Origin: Paracoccaceae bacterium | GTDB taxonomy: Bacteria > Pseudomonadota > Alphaproteobacteria > Rhodobacterales > Rhodobacteraceae | NCBI GenBank assembly: GCA_019454225.1 | Contig: CP075370.1 | Location: 124,001-188,000 of the forward strand | Direction: 5' to 3' | Length of the DNA: 64,000 nt | Shown: one piece after another, positions 54,168-62,916 of the stretch | Layout of the letters: every line of letters starts with the position of its first letter | Numbering within the stretch: position 1 is the first letter of the stretch | Position numbers and translations under genes: made by a program | Notes under the pieces: generated by a model | Databases searched by the model: none | What the model was told of the DNA's origin: nothing | The model's input: the letters and a program-made list of their open reading frames with translations, nothing else

Positions 54168-55771
54168 CCGCGCCCCTGTTCATCGGGGTAGACGTGGGCA
54201 CGGGTAGCGTGCGGGCCGGCGTGTTCGATGCGGCGGGCACCCTGCTGGGCCACACCGCCCATCCCATCCGCATCTGGAGGGACGCGGGCGGCATTGTCGA
54301 GCAATCGTCGGCCGACATCTGGGCCGCCGTCCGTGCATCGGTCGCGGGCGCGGTGGCGGCAGCGGGGACGGAGCCCGAGCAGGTAGCCGGGATCGGATTT
54401 GACGCCACCTGTTCGATGGTGGTGGTGGACCGGGAGGGATTGCCGATGGCCGTCGGCCCGTCCGAGGATCCGGACCGCAACGTCATTGTCTGGATGGACC
54501 ACCGCGCGACATCCGAAGCGGCCGAGATCAACGCGGGCGGCCACGATGTGCTGCGCTATGTGGGCGGCACCATCTCGCCCGAGATGCAGACGCCGAAACT
54601 CCTCTGGCTGGCCCGGCACCGACCGCAGACCTTCGCGCAGGCGGGGCTGTTTCTGGACCTGCCCGATTACCTGACATGGCGGGCGACGGGCGATGCCGCG
54701 CGGTCAGCCTGCACGGTGGTCTGCAAGTGGACCTATCTTGGCCACGAGAACCGCTGGGATGACGCCTATTTCCGCGCCATCGGGCTGGGCACCCTGGCGG
54801 ATGAGGGGTTCGCCCGCATTGGCGAGCGGGTGGCCGACATCGGCAGCGCGCGGGGGTCCGGCCTGACCGAAGCCGCCGCACGGGACCTTGGGCTGCGGCC
54901 CGGCACGGCCGTCGGGGCCGCCCTGATCGACGCGCACAGCGGCGGTGTGGGGTCCATCGGGGCGGGCGGGGCCGATCCTTCGCGTGAGATGGCATTGATC
55001 GCGGGCACCTCGGCCTGCACGATGACGGTAACGCGCGAGGCCAGTTTCGTACCCGGGGTCTGGGGACCCTACAGCGGGGCCATGCTGCCCGGCTGGTGGC
55101 TGAATGAAGGCGGGCAATCCGCGTATGGCGCGGCGCTGGATCACGTGCTGGCGATGCACCCAGCGAGCGCCCCGGCGTCGCAGGCTGCCGCGGAACGGTC
55201 CCTGCCCGAGTACCTGGAGGCTTTGGCGGTGGCACGCGCCGGATCGGTTGAAGCGGCGGCGCAGATCGCGCCGGGCCTGCATGTCCTGCCCGAATTTCTG
55301 GGCAACAGGTCGCCAGAGGCCGATCCCCATGCCACCGCCGTCATCGCGGGCCTGCGGCTGGAGACCGGCATCGAGAGCCTTGTGGACCTGTTCGTGGCGA
55401 CGCTGCGGGGTCTGTGTCAGGGCACGGTCGATATTGTCGAACGGCTGCGCGGCCACGGGCAGGCCATCGACACCATCGTTCTGTCCGGCGGGGCCGCGCG
55501 CAGTGCCCTGCTGCGCCGCATCCTGTCGGACGCGACGCGCTGCCGTGTCGCTCTGTCCGCCTCACCCGAACCCGTGCTGCTGGGGGCCGCGATGCTGGGG
55601 GCGGTGGCCTCGGGGCATCGGACAAGCCTTGAGGACGCAGCGTCGGCGATGGTCAGCCGCGGCGCCGAAATCGCGCCCGACCCGCTGACCATGGACTTCC
55701 ACAGCCGACAGCGGCGCGCGCATGGCCTGCTCAAGGGACTGGAACGGCACTTGCGCGCCGAAGCAGGCTAG
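54164..55771 (+). CDS. FGGY-family pentulose kinase (D-ribulokinase-like)
   Basis: The 535-residue kinase starts [22 protein letters not shown], with the [16 protein letters not shown] segment typical of the TIGR01315-type pentulose kinases. The ATP and metal loops ([11 protein letters not shown]) and the C-terminal FGGY region ([19 protein letters not shown]) are complete. It phosphorylates a ketopentose, probably ribulose, feeding the pentose-phosphate pathway. ATGA overlap with the isomerase gene sets the start. Its TAG stop shares the CTAG palindrome with the stop of the converging IclR gene. Confidence 0.9.
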   Translation: MTAPLFIGVDVGTGSVRAGVFDAAGTLLGHTAHPIRIWRDAGGIVEQSSADIWAAVRASVAGAVAAAGTEPEQVAGIGFDATCSMVVVDREGLPMAVGPSEDPDRNVIVWMDHRATSEAAEINAGGHDVLRYVGGTISPEMQTPKLLWLARHRPQTFAQAGLFLDLPDYLTWRATGDAARSACTVVCKWTYLGHENRWDDAYFRAIGLGTLADEGFARIGERVADIGSARGSGLTEAAARDLGLRPGTAVGAALIDAHSGGVGSIGAGGADPSREMALIAGTSACTMTVTREASFVPGVWGPYSGAMLPGWWLNEGGQSAYGAALDHVLAMHPASAPASQAAAERSLPEYLEALAVARAGSVEAAAQIAPGLHVLPEFLGNRSPEADPHATAVIAGLRLETGIESLVDLFVATLRGLCQGTVDIVERLRGHGQAIDTIVLSGGAARSALLRRILSDATRCRVALSASPEPVLLGAAMLGAVASGHRTSLEDAASAMVSRGAEIAPDPLTMDFHSRQRRAHGLLKGLERHLRAEAG

Positions 55772-56544
55772 GGTCGCACCGTTTCGGGCCGATAGCCCAG
55801 CTGCAGGGAAATGGTCTGCGCATGATGGCGCACCAGATCGGCATAGGCCGCGATGCGGTCGGGCGTGAAGCGTCGCGCCTGCCCGCTGACGCTGATCGCG
55901 GCAAAGACGCTGCCGGTGGCGTTGCGGATGGGCGCAGCGACACATTTCGTGTTGGGTGCCAGTTCTTCGTTGTCGATTGCGTAGCCGCGTTCGCGGATGC
56001 GGGTCAGGTCGTCACGCAGTCCTGCCGGATCGGTGATGGTGTTCGGCGCAAGGCGCGGCAGACCCCGCGCAATGAAGCGCTCGATCGCCGCAGGGGGCTG
56101 GTGCGCCAGAGCCACCTTGCCGGATGCGGTCGCATGGGCGGGTGAGGATTCCAGCACGAACAGCGTGTTCACGCGGGTGCCGTCAGGGTCGGTCCGGTTG
56201 ATGACGGTCGAGCTTTTGCCGTCGAACACCGACAGATGCACGGTCTCGCCGCTGGCGCGCGTCAGCGCCTCGACGGACGCATTCGCCTCGCGGTGCAGGT
56301 CCATGTTGGCAAGAACCGTGGTGCCCAGTTCGAACAGCTTCATCCCCAGCCGGTACTGGTCGCGGTCGCGTTCCTGATCGACGAGTCCCAGATCGCGCAT
56401 GGTTCGCATGATCCGATGCACCGTGCCGCGTGGTATGCCGGTGCGCATCGCGATCTCGGCGGCGGAAAGCTTGCGCTCCACGGTCGAAAAGCAGTCAAGG
56501 ATCGCCATCATCTTGACCAGACTCTTCAGGTTGTCCGCACTCAT
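55768..56544 (-). CDS. IclR-family transcriptional regulator
   Basis: The 258-residue protein has an N-terminal winged helix (LVKMMAILDCFSTVERKLSAAEIAMRTGIPRGTVHRIMRTM) and a C-terminal effector domain with ETVHLSVFDG, ASGKVALA and VAAPIRNATGSVFAAISVSG. IclR proteins often sense the substrate of adjacent catabolic genes. It diverges from a DHDPS-family gene followed by dhaK/dhaL, so it likely controls that operon. The effector is unknown. Confidence 0.92.
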   Translation of the reverse strand: MSADNLKSLVKMMAILDCFSTVERKLSAAEIAMRTGIPRGTVHRIMRTMRDLGLVDQERDRDQYRLGMKLFELGTTVLANMDLHREANASVEALTRASGETVHLSVFDGKSSTVINRTDPDGTRVNTLFVLESSPAHATASGKVALAHQPPAAIERFIARGLPRLAPNTITDPAGLRDDLTRIRERGYAIDNEELAPNTKCVAAPIRNATGSVFAAISVSGQARRFTPDRIAAYADLVRHHAQTISLQLGYRPETVRP

Positions 56545-56775
56545 CGCTGCACCGTCTGGACCCGCACGACGACAAAGAGTCACTTCCATTGCGGACTTGC
56601 AAGGCCGGAGCCGCGCATGCCCCCGAAAATCGCGCCGATATGCATTGCCGATGTCCAAAATGGGGATTCCTATATTGTCATTTCGATCCAGTTGACCACT
56701 ATGCGAACATATGACAGGTATTGATCGACATCGGGACAGCACTGTTCCTGCCCGAAAACACCTGCAGGAGATGAC
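56545..56775. promoter_or_regulatory. Divergent promoter region of iclR-like gene and the DHDPS-dhaKL operon
   Basis: This 231-bp AT-richer stretch holds TTGACC (56692-56697) toward the plus-strand operon, without a convincing -10 hexamer. GTCAT at 56677-56681 and ATGAC at 56711-56715 form an inverted pair about 30 bp apart that may be an IclR site. No gene is present. Confidence 0.4.
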
Positions 56776-57699
56776 ATGGCCAGGCTTTTGACCAAGGAAG
56801 ACGTCGTTGGAATATTCCCGCCGGTCGTCTCGCCCTTCACCAAGGACGAAGAGCTTGACCTGCCCGCGCTGCGCCGGGAAATCGAGTTCAACATCGCGCA
56901 TGGGGTGACCGGCGTCTGCGTCGGAGGGTCGACGGGCGAGGGACACGCACTGGACGCACAAGACCTTGGCCATCTGGTCAAGACAGCGCAGGACACGGCG
57001 GCGGGCCGCGTGCCGGTGATGGCGGGGATCATCACCACCTCGACCCGCGAGGCGGTGAAGAAGGCCAAGGTGGCGCGCGACGCGGGCGCACAGGCGGTGA
57101 TGGTGACGCCGCCGATCTACCAGATCTGCTCGGACGACGGGATCTATGACTTCTACGCCACGATCCACAAGGAATCGGGGCTGCCCACGATGGTCTACAA
57201 TGTGCTGACCTTCGCCCCCGTGACCGTGCCCCTGATGCAGCGCATGGCTGCGAACCAGCAGGAAACCGGCCTGATCGCCACCAAGGAATCCATCGGCGGC
57301 AGCCTGGAAACGCTGACCGCCCTCCTGGACACGATCGGCGAAAAGATCTCGGTGACGTGGGCGCACGACTGGCTGCTCTATCCCGGCCTTGCCATCGGGG
57401 CGACGGGGTCGGTGTCCGGCGCGGCGGCCCTGCTGCCTGCGCATTGCATCGCGCTGTGGAACGCGGTGCAGTCGGGCGACGTGGCCCATGCGCAGCAGTT
57501 GCACTTTGCCATCACCGACGTGTGCAGCCAGATCAGCCGGTACAACTGGCCCGCGGGCGTCAAGGCCTGCATCAACATGCAGGGCCGCAACGTGGGCCCC
57601 TGCCGCGCGCCCTTCAACCGCGTGCCGGATGAACAGCTTGACCGCATCGCCGCCGCGCTGAAACGCGCCAATGCGATGGACCTGTCGAAAGCAGCCTGA
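56776..57699 (+). CDS. DHDPS/aldolase-family protein
   Basis: This 307-residue member keeps the full active-site set: GSTGE (51-55), Tyr141 (VYNVLTF) and Schiff-base Lys170 (IATKESI). It could be a 2-keto-3-deoxy-acid aldolase or dehydratase. It heads the plus-strand unit with dhaK and dhaL, 23 bp before dhaK, and diverges from the IclR regulator. A CAGGAG site lies eight bases before the ATG. The aldehyde or ketone made could be the DhaKL substrate, for example dihydroxyacetone-like. Confidence 0.88.
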   Translation: MARLLTKEDVVGIFPPVVSPFTKDEELDLPALRREIEFNIAHGVTGVCVGGSTGEGHALDAQDLGHLVKTAQDTAAGRVPVMAGIITTSTREAVKKAKVARDAGAQAVMVTPPIYQICSDDGIYDFYATIHKESGLPTMVYNVLTFAPVTVPLMQRMAANQQETGLIATKESIGGSLETLTALLDTIGEKISVTWAHDWLLYPGLAIGATGSVSGAAALLPAHCIALWNAVQSGDVAHAQQLHFAITDVCSQISRYNWPAGVKACINMQGRNVGPCRAPFNRVPDEQLDRIAAALKRANAMDLSKAA

Positions 57700-57721
57700 T
57701 CGGACTGGCGGAGGGTGCCCT

Positions 57722-58720
57722 GTGAAAAAGATCCTGAACGACCCTTTCACCTATGCCGACCAGACCCTTGCGGGGCTGTGCCGAGCCTATCCGCAGTACT
57801 ACCGCCTTGTGGATGGCACCACGCGCGTGATCGCGCGCGCGGGCAGCCCCCGGCCCGGCAAGGTGGGCATCGTGTCGGGCGGCGGGTCGGGGCACCTTCC
57901 GGTTTTCACGGGCTATGTCGGCCCGGGCTTTCTGGACGCAGTGGCCAGCGGCGATGTCTTTGCCTCGCCCTCGGCCGACGAGATGGCCACAGCGATCCGC
58001 GCCGCGGATGCAGGCGCAGGAGTGCTGCGCCTGTATGGCAACTATGGCGGCGACGTCATGAACTTCGACATGGCGGGCGATCTGGCCGAGATGGACGGGA
58101 TCACCTGCACCACCGTTCTTCTGGCGGATGACGTGGCGAGCGCCCCCTTGGTCGAGCGCGAAAAGCGGCGCGGTGTGGCGGGCATGGTGCTGGCCTTCAA
58201 GATCGCGGGGGCGGCGGCCGAGGCGGGGCTGGATCTGGCCGGTGTCACGCAGGTTGCCCAGAGGGCGGCCGATGGCTGCCGCAGCATGGGCGTCGCGCTG
58301 TCGCCCTGCATCGTGCCGCAGGCGGGCAGGCCCACCTTCACCCTGGCCGGTGACGAGATGGAGATCGGCATGGGCATCCACGGTGAACCGGGCGTCATGC
58401 GCGGCAAGCTGCAGACAGCCGACCAGATCGCGGACGCGATGCTGGACCCGATCCTGGCCGATCTGTCGCTTGCGCGCGGAGCGCGCGTGGCGGTGCTGGT
58501 CAACAGCCTGGGCGCTACCCCGGTCGAGGAGTTGTTCATTCTGTACAACCGGATCGCGGACCGGCTGGAGGCCGCGGGGATCACGCCCGCCCATCGCATC
58601 GTGGGGCGCTATGCGACCTCGATGGAAATGGCGGGCGCCTCGGTCTCGTTGCTGCCGCTGGATGATGAACTTGCGGGCTATCTGGCCGCCCCCGCGGAAT
58701 GCGCCTTCTGGAAGGTGTGA
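57722..58720 (+). CDS. dhaK: Dihydroxyacetone-kinase-family subunit DhaK
   Basis: The 332-residue protein binds the ketone substrate covalently through H220 (GMGIHGEPG). H58 (GGGSGHLP) and D111 (YGGDVMNFD) complete the site, as in E. coli DhaK. A GTG start with GGAGGG upstream is used. DhaL follows two bases later. No DhaM or PTS phosphocarrier gene is visible, so ATP rather than PTS phosphate may be used, or DhaM lies elsewhere. Substrates other than dihydroxyacetone, such as erythrulose, occur in this family. Confidence 0.92.
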   Translation: MKKILNDPFTYADQTLAGLCRAYPQYYRLVDGTTRVIARAGSPRPGKVGIVSGGGSGHLPVFTGYVGPGFLDAVASGDVFASPSADEMATAIRAADAGAGVLRLYGNYGGDVMNFDMAGDLAEMDGITCTTVLLADDVASAPLVEREKRRGVAGMVLAFKIAGAAAEAGLDLAGVTQVAQRAADGCRSMGVALSPCIVPQAGRPTFTLAGDEMEIGMGIHGEPGVMRGKLQTADQIADAMLDPILADLSLARGARVAVLVNSLGATPVEELFILYNRIADRLEAAGITPAHRIVGRYATSMEMAGASVSLLPLDDELAGYLAAPAECAFWKV

Positions 58721-58722
58721 CC

Positions 58723-59334
58723 ATGGCAATGACGACGGCTTCGCTGCAGGCGGGCATTGCCGCCGTGCTGGCACACCTGGACGACACCCACGCGATGCTG
58801 ACCGAACTGGACGGACAGGTGGGCGACGGCGATCTTGGCATCACGCTGATCAAGGCCTTCCGCGAACTGAACCGCATCGCGCCCGACCTGCCCCCCGATC
58901 TGGGGCAGGCCTTCATGGTGATGGCGCAGGGGGTGGCCAAGGTGTCCAGCAGCAGCTTCGGCACCTTGCTGGCCACCAGCCTGATGACGGCGGCCAAGGC
59001 CACGCGCGGGCAGACCGCGCTGGACTGGGCCGCCCTGCCCCCGATCCTGATCGCGGGGCGCGAGGCGATGTCGGCACGCAGCAAGGCCAACCTTGGCGAC
59101 AAGACGGTGCTGGATGCGCTTCAATCCGCCGCCGAGGCCGCCGAGGGGACCACCGAACCCGGCGCGATGGCCACGGCGGCCCTGTCGGGCATCGGCACCG
59201 CACTGGATGCCTTCCGCGACCAGCCCTGCAAGGTGGGCCGCGCCCGCATCTTCGGTGACCGCACCGTGGGCATGGACGATCCGGGGATGATCGCCCTGCG
59301 CGAGATGGTGAACGGACTGGCAGCGGCGACCTGA
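58723..59334 (+). CDS. dhaL: Dihydroxyacetone-kinase-family subunit DhaL
   Basis: The 203-residue nucleotide-binding subunit has the metal-binding Asp triad D30, D35 and D37 (LDGQVGDGDLG), the same spacing as E. coli DhaL. SSSSFGTLLATSLM and DRTVGMDDPGM segments are typical. It holds ATP or ADP-Mg for transfer to the substrate on DhaK. A GGAAGG site within the dhaK end supports the ATG. Last gene of the IclR-adjacent operon. Confidence 0.92.
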   Translation: MAMTTASLQAGIAAVLAHLDDTHAMLTELDGQVGDGDLGITLIKAFRELNRIAPDLPPDLGQAFMVMAQGVAKVSSSSFGTLLATSLMTAAKATRGQTALDWAALPPILIAGREAMSARSKANLGDKTVLDALQSAAEAAEGTTEPGAMATAALSGIGTALDAFRDQPCKVGRARIFGDRTVGMDDPGMIALREMVNGLAAAT

Positions 59335-59341
59335 GCGAGCG

Positions 59342-59360
59342 ACCGATCCGGGGCATCGGT
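59342..59360. terminator. Hairpin between convergent dhaL and otnI
   Basis: ACCGAT-ccggggc-ATCGGT is a perfect 6-bp stem in the 68-bp gap between two converging genes. A T-tract is missing, so it is only a candidate bidirectional terminator. Confidence 0.35.
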
Positions 59361-59402
59361 TCCGAGAAGAACTACCTGCGGTTGCGAGCCGGCCTGTGCC
59401 CG

Positions 59403-60164
59403 TCAAACCGGACTGGACCGGAAGCGCGGCATCCAGTCGAACGATCCGGATAGGGGCGTGTATTCCGCGCCAAAGGCACCGTCATAGCCAAGCCCCGCAA
59501 TCGCGGGCAGAAGCCAGGCATAGTCCACCTCGCCATGGTCAGGTTCGGCCCGGTCGGGGACGGCGGCGAACTGGATGTGGCCGATGGCGGGCAGCGCATC
59601 GCGGACGCGGTGCAGAAGATCGCCGTGCACGATCTGCATGTGGTAGCAATCAAACATCACCCGTACCGCGCCATCGGTTGCCTCAACCGCGCGCAGCGCG
59701 CCGGGCAGGTCGGACAGGAAGTAGCCCGGCGCATCGCGCGGGTTGAGGGGTTCGATCAGGATACCGATGCCATGAGGAGCGGCCTGCGCGACTGCATAGT
59801 GAAGGTTTTCGACATAGGTGGCAAAGGCCGCCTCGCCCGCCGCCTTGCCCGCCATCACGTGGATGTTCTGCGCACGCGACGCCACGGCCCATGCCACCGC
59901 CTGATCGATCGCGCCGCGGGCCTCGTTCTCGCGCCCCTGCAGGGCGGACAGGCCGAAGTCACCTGCCTGAACGTTGCCGCGCGCGGTATTGATGCCGAGC
60001 AGCGGCAGGCCCGTGTCGCGCAGCGCCGCGGCCACCGACTGCGGGTCGGTATCATAGGGCCAGTGCGTCTCGACTGCCGAAAATCCCGCTGCATGAGCGG
60101 CGCGGATCGCATCTGGCAGGGACCGGTCGCGGAACAGGAACCCGAGGTTGGCGGAAAGGCGCAT
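59403..60164 (-). CDS. otnI: 2-oxo-tetronate isomerase (hydroxypyruvate-isomerase family)
   Basis: This 253-residue xylose-isomerase-like TIM barrel has catalytic Glu138 (LIEPLNPRD) and Glu234 (GAEYTP). RLSANLGFLF is the usual OtnI/Hyi N-terminus. It interconverts 2- and 3-oxo-tetronate before phosphorylation. The start follows the otnC stop as TGATG; an ATG four codons earlier is possible. Its place after otnC and otnK gives the specific name; alone it could be called hydroxypyruvate isomerase. Confidence 0.9.
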   Translation of the reverse strand: MRLSANLGFLFRDRSLPDAIRAAHAAGFSAVETHWPYDTDPQSVAAALRDTGLPLLGINTARGNVQAGDFGLSALQGRENEARGAIDQAVAWAVASRAQNIHVMAGKAAGEAAFATYVENLHYAVAQAAPHGIGILIEPLNPRDAPGYFLSDLPGALRAVEATDGAVRVMFDCYHMQIVHGDLLHRVRDALPAIGHIQFAAVPDRAEPDHGEVDYAWLLPAIAGLGYDGAFGAEYTPLSGSFDWMPRFRSSPV

Positions 60165-60817
60165 CACCCATCCCATTCGATGTTGAAGTGATCGACAATC
60201 CCGCGCACCTGGTCCGGCGACAGGACCCGGGGCCGCAGCCCCTGTGTCAGCAGCATCAGTTTCGCGGTTTCCTCAAGCTCTTCCATGGCATGGGCCGCCG
60301 CCTCCAGATCGCGGGCGGCCACGACGGGGCCGTGGTGCGCCAGCAGGACGGCCGAGCGTTTGCCGGCAAGGCCGCGCACCGCATCGCCCATCGCCGGGTC
60401 CCCCGGCATGAAATAGGGCAGGAGCTTGACCCGCCCCAGACGCATGACCGAATAGGCAGTCAGGGGCGGGAACACGCAGTCCGGGTCGATGTCGGGCATC
60501 ACCGACACCGCCACGGAATGGGTGGAGTGCAAATGCACAACGGCCCCCGCCCTTGCCCCACGCGTGTCGTAAAGGGCCGAATGCAGGGGCATCTCCTTTG
60601 TCGGTGCATCCCCCGACACGAACTGCCCGCTTGCGTCGAAGAGCGACAGACGCCCGGGGTCCAGATCGCCGAAGGATACCCCTGTGGGCGTGACCAGCAA
60701 TCCTCCGTCCGGCAGACGGGCCGAGATGTTGCCGCTGCTTCCGGCTGTCAGACCTCGTGCGAACATCGACGCGGCGATGCGGCAGATGCTTTCGCGCAGG
60801 CGGGATCGTTCGGTCAT
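60164..60817 (-). CDS. otnC: 3-oxo-tetronate 4-phosphate decarboxylase (class II aldolase family)
   Basis: This 217-residue class II aldolase/adducin protein has E75 (KEMPLHS) and zinc ligands H95 and H97 (VVHLHSTHS), with a third His in LLAHHGPVVA. GSSGNISARL is the phosphate-binding loop. It decarboxylates 3-oxo-tetronate 4-phosphate to dihydroxyacetone phosphate. Start overlaps the otnK stop (ATGA), and its stop overlaps the otnI start. Confidence 0.92.
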   Translation of the reverse strand: MTERSRLRESICRIAASMFARGLTAGSSGNISARLPDGGLLVTPTGVSFGDLDPGRLSLFDASGQFVSGDAPTKEMPLHSALYDTRGARAGAVVHLHSTHSVAVSVMPDIDPDCVFPPLTAYSVMRLGRVKLLPYFMPGDPAMGDAVRGLAGKRSAVLLAHHGPVVAARDLEAAAHAMEELEETAKLMLLTQGLRPRVLSPDQVRGIVDHFNIEWDG

Positions 60818-62082
60818 GGGGAGGTGTCTACAGCCAGAACGCGGGCGGCCTTTGCAAAGAAATCGGGTGCGCCGAAGTTGCCCGACTTCAGAGCCAGCGT
60901 CATTCCGGTTTCAGGCACCCGCAGGGCAGGCACACCGGGGTCGATCTCGGGCCCGATGGTGAAGGCCGGGATGCCCAGTGCCGACACTACCGCGCCCGAG
61001 GTTTCGCCACCGGCCACGACCAGCCGTTTCACACCCCGTGCCGCAAGTTCGCGGGCAAGGGCTGCAAAGAACGCCTCGACCTGGTGGGCGATGCGGTCGC
61101 GGCCATGGCGCGCCTGTGCTTCGGCGACTGTCTCGGGGTCGGCCGAGGACCAGACGAGCGGCGGACCTTCCGCGCCCTGCGCTGCCATCACCCACGCGGC
61201 CACGGAAGCCGGATCGGCGGTGCCCGCAATGATGTCATCCGCCGTCACCTCGCGCGCAGGATGGCGCGCACGGTGTTCGGCGATCTGGCGGCGGCTTGCG
61301 ACCGAGCATGACCCGCACAGCGCGGCCATGGGCCCTGCACTTCCCTGCCATTCCATGCCCGCCTGCCCCATCAGCCCCGCGCGGCGGAAATTCGCGGGCA
61401 AGCCAAGGGCAATGCCCGACCCGCCGCTGATCAGCACGTCATCCGCAGCAGCGGCGCCGATGGCCACAAGGTCGGCGTCGTGGATCGCATCCGCGACCAG
61501 ATAGCGCGCGCCCTGTGCGACCGCTGCCTGCATGGCCGTGGCGATGGCCGCCGGGCCCGCCATCACGGTGGAATGGGGCACATGGCCCACACCCCGCGCT
61601 GTCTGCCGCGACAACCAGCGCCGCAGGTCGGGGTCGGTCATCGGTGTCAGGGGATGGTTCTGCATGCCGGACTCGCTCAGCAGCCTGTCCCCGACGAACA
61701 GATGGCCCTGATAGATGGACCGCCCCGTGGCCGGAAATGCCGGGCAGACGATCGCATGGGGCGCCCCCAGCGAGTCGCTCAGCGCATCCAGCACCGGGCC
61801 GATGTTGCCCTCCGGCGTGGAATCAAAGGTCGAGCAATACTTGAACAGGATCTGTCGGCAGCCCTGCCCCCGCAGCCATTTCAGCGCGGCCAACGACTGC
61901 TCCACCGCGACCGCCGCAGGTGCCGTGCGGGTCTTCAGCGCGACCACCCCTGCCTCAACCCACGGCCCCGCATCCATGGCCGGCACGCCGTTGAACTGGA
62001 CCGTGCGCATCCCGCCCTTTGACAGGGTGTTGGCGAGGTCTGATGACCCGGTGAAATCGTCGCCAATGCACCCCAGAAGCAT
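60814..62082 (-). CDS. otnK: 3-oxo-tetronate kinase (four-carbon acid sugar kinase)
   Basis: This 422-residue DUF1537 kinase has the N-terminal substrate motif CIGDDFTGSSDLANTL, the FKYCSTFDSTPEGNIGP block and the C-terminal nucleotide part RLVVAGGETSGAVVSALG. It phosphorylates 3-oxo-tetronate (or D-erythronate/L-threonate derivatives) at O4. The order otnK-otnC-otnI matches known tetronate pathways. No LtnD-type 2-hydroxyacid dehydrogenase is adjacent; the preceding gene is an AroE-like protein instead. Confidence 0.93.
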   Translation of the reverse strand: MLLGCIGDDFTGSSDLANTLSKGGMRTVQFNGVPAMDAGPWVEAGVVALKTRTAPAAVAVEQSLAALKWLRGQGCRQILFKYCSTFDSTPEGNIGPVLDALSDSLGAPHAIVCPAFPATGRSIYQGHLFVGDRLLSESGMQNHPLTPMTDPDLRRWLSRQTARGVGHVPHSTVMAGPAAIATAMQAAVAQGARYLVADAIHDADLVAIGAAAADDVLISGGSGIALGLPANFRRAGLMGQAGMEWQGSAGPMAALCGSCSVASRRQIAEHRARHPAREVTADDIIAGTADPASVAAWVMAAQGAEGPPLVWSSADPETVAEAQARHGRDRIAHQVEAFFAALARELAARGVKRLVVAGGETSGAVVSALGIPAFTIGPEIDPGVPALRVPETGMTLALKSGNFGAPDFFAKAARVLAVDTSP

Positions 62083-62091
62083 CGCGTCCCC

Positions 62092-62916
62092 CTACCGCGC
62101 CTCAGCAATGCTGCCGGGGTCAAGGCCCAGCAGGTGCCCTGCCACGTGGCCGAACTGCGCGGCCACCATTTCCGGCCCGGTCTGCACGCGCAAACCCCGT
62201 GCCTGTGCTGCGACCAGCCAAGGGGTCATCGCAGGCGTGGGCACCACATCCACCACAAGGCAATCGGGGGGCAGCAGGGTCACATCGAATGGCAGCACCG
62301 TTTCGCCGTTCATGCCCAGTGGGGTGGCGTTGCAGGCGACGTCCGGGCGCAGGTCGGCGGGCACGTCGGTCGCCACCCGAAGCGCGGGAAACGCCGCCGA
62401 CAGCCGCGCGACCAGCACGTCGCGCCGTGCCGCGTCCAGGTCCAGCACCGCGATCCGCGCGATGCCGCGCCGTGCCGCCTCATGCGCGATGGCCGACCCG
62501 GCACCGCCTGCGCCGATCAGCAGCAGTTCGCCCCCCCTGAGGCGCGCACCATGGCCCGCCATGGCGGAAACACAGCCGATGCCATCGGTCATGGTGCCGG
62601 TCAGCCGGCCATCGGTCTCGCGGCGGATCACGTTGCAGGCCGCGTTGAAGGCCGCCGCCCCGTCGGCATGATCGAGCAGGGGATAGGCCGCCTGCTTGTG
62701 CGGATAGGTGACGACCGCGCCGACGCAACCCTGCCAGTGCCGCATCACGGACAGCAGCGCAGGCAAACCGGCCTCGTCCACCGCTGCGCCCACCATGACC
62801 ACATCATGCCCAGCGCGCGCTGCCCAGTCGTTGAACAGCGCGGGCGTGCGGGCCTTGTCGACCGGCCGGCCGACCATGAGGCAGACCCTGGTGGCCCCCG
62901 TCACCGGCCCCATCAT
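62092..62916 (-). CDS. AroE-like shikimate/quinate-dehydrogenase-family protein
   Basis: This 274-residue protein has the catalytic Lys74 (VTYPHK) and Asp111 (TMTDGIG) of shikimate dehydrogenase, and GAGGAGSA for NADP. The two substrate-binding serines of AroE (SxS after GxP) are missing; the region reads GRPVDKARTPAL. The protein is unlikely to be the housekeeping AroE. Between a TctA permease and otnK, it may oxidise the hydroxyacid that feeds OtnI/OtnK. The start overlaps the tctA stop as ATGA. Confidence 0.85.
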   Translation of the reverse strand: MMGPVTGATRVCLMVGRPVDKARTPALFNDWAARAGHDVVMVGAAVDEAGLPALLSVMRHWQGCVGAVVTYPHKQAAYPLLDHADGAAAFNAACNVIRRETDGRLTGTMTDGIGCVSAMAGHGARLRGGELLLIGAGGAGSAIAHEAARRGIARIAVLDLDAARRDVLVARLSAAFPALRVATDVPADLRPDVACNATPLGMNGETVLPFDVTLLPPDCLVVDVVPTPAMTPWLVAAQARGLRVQTGPEMVAAQFGHVAGHLLGLDPGSIAEAR

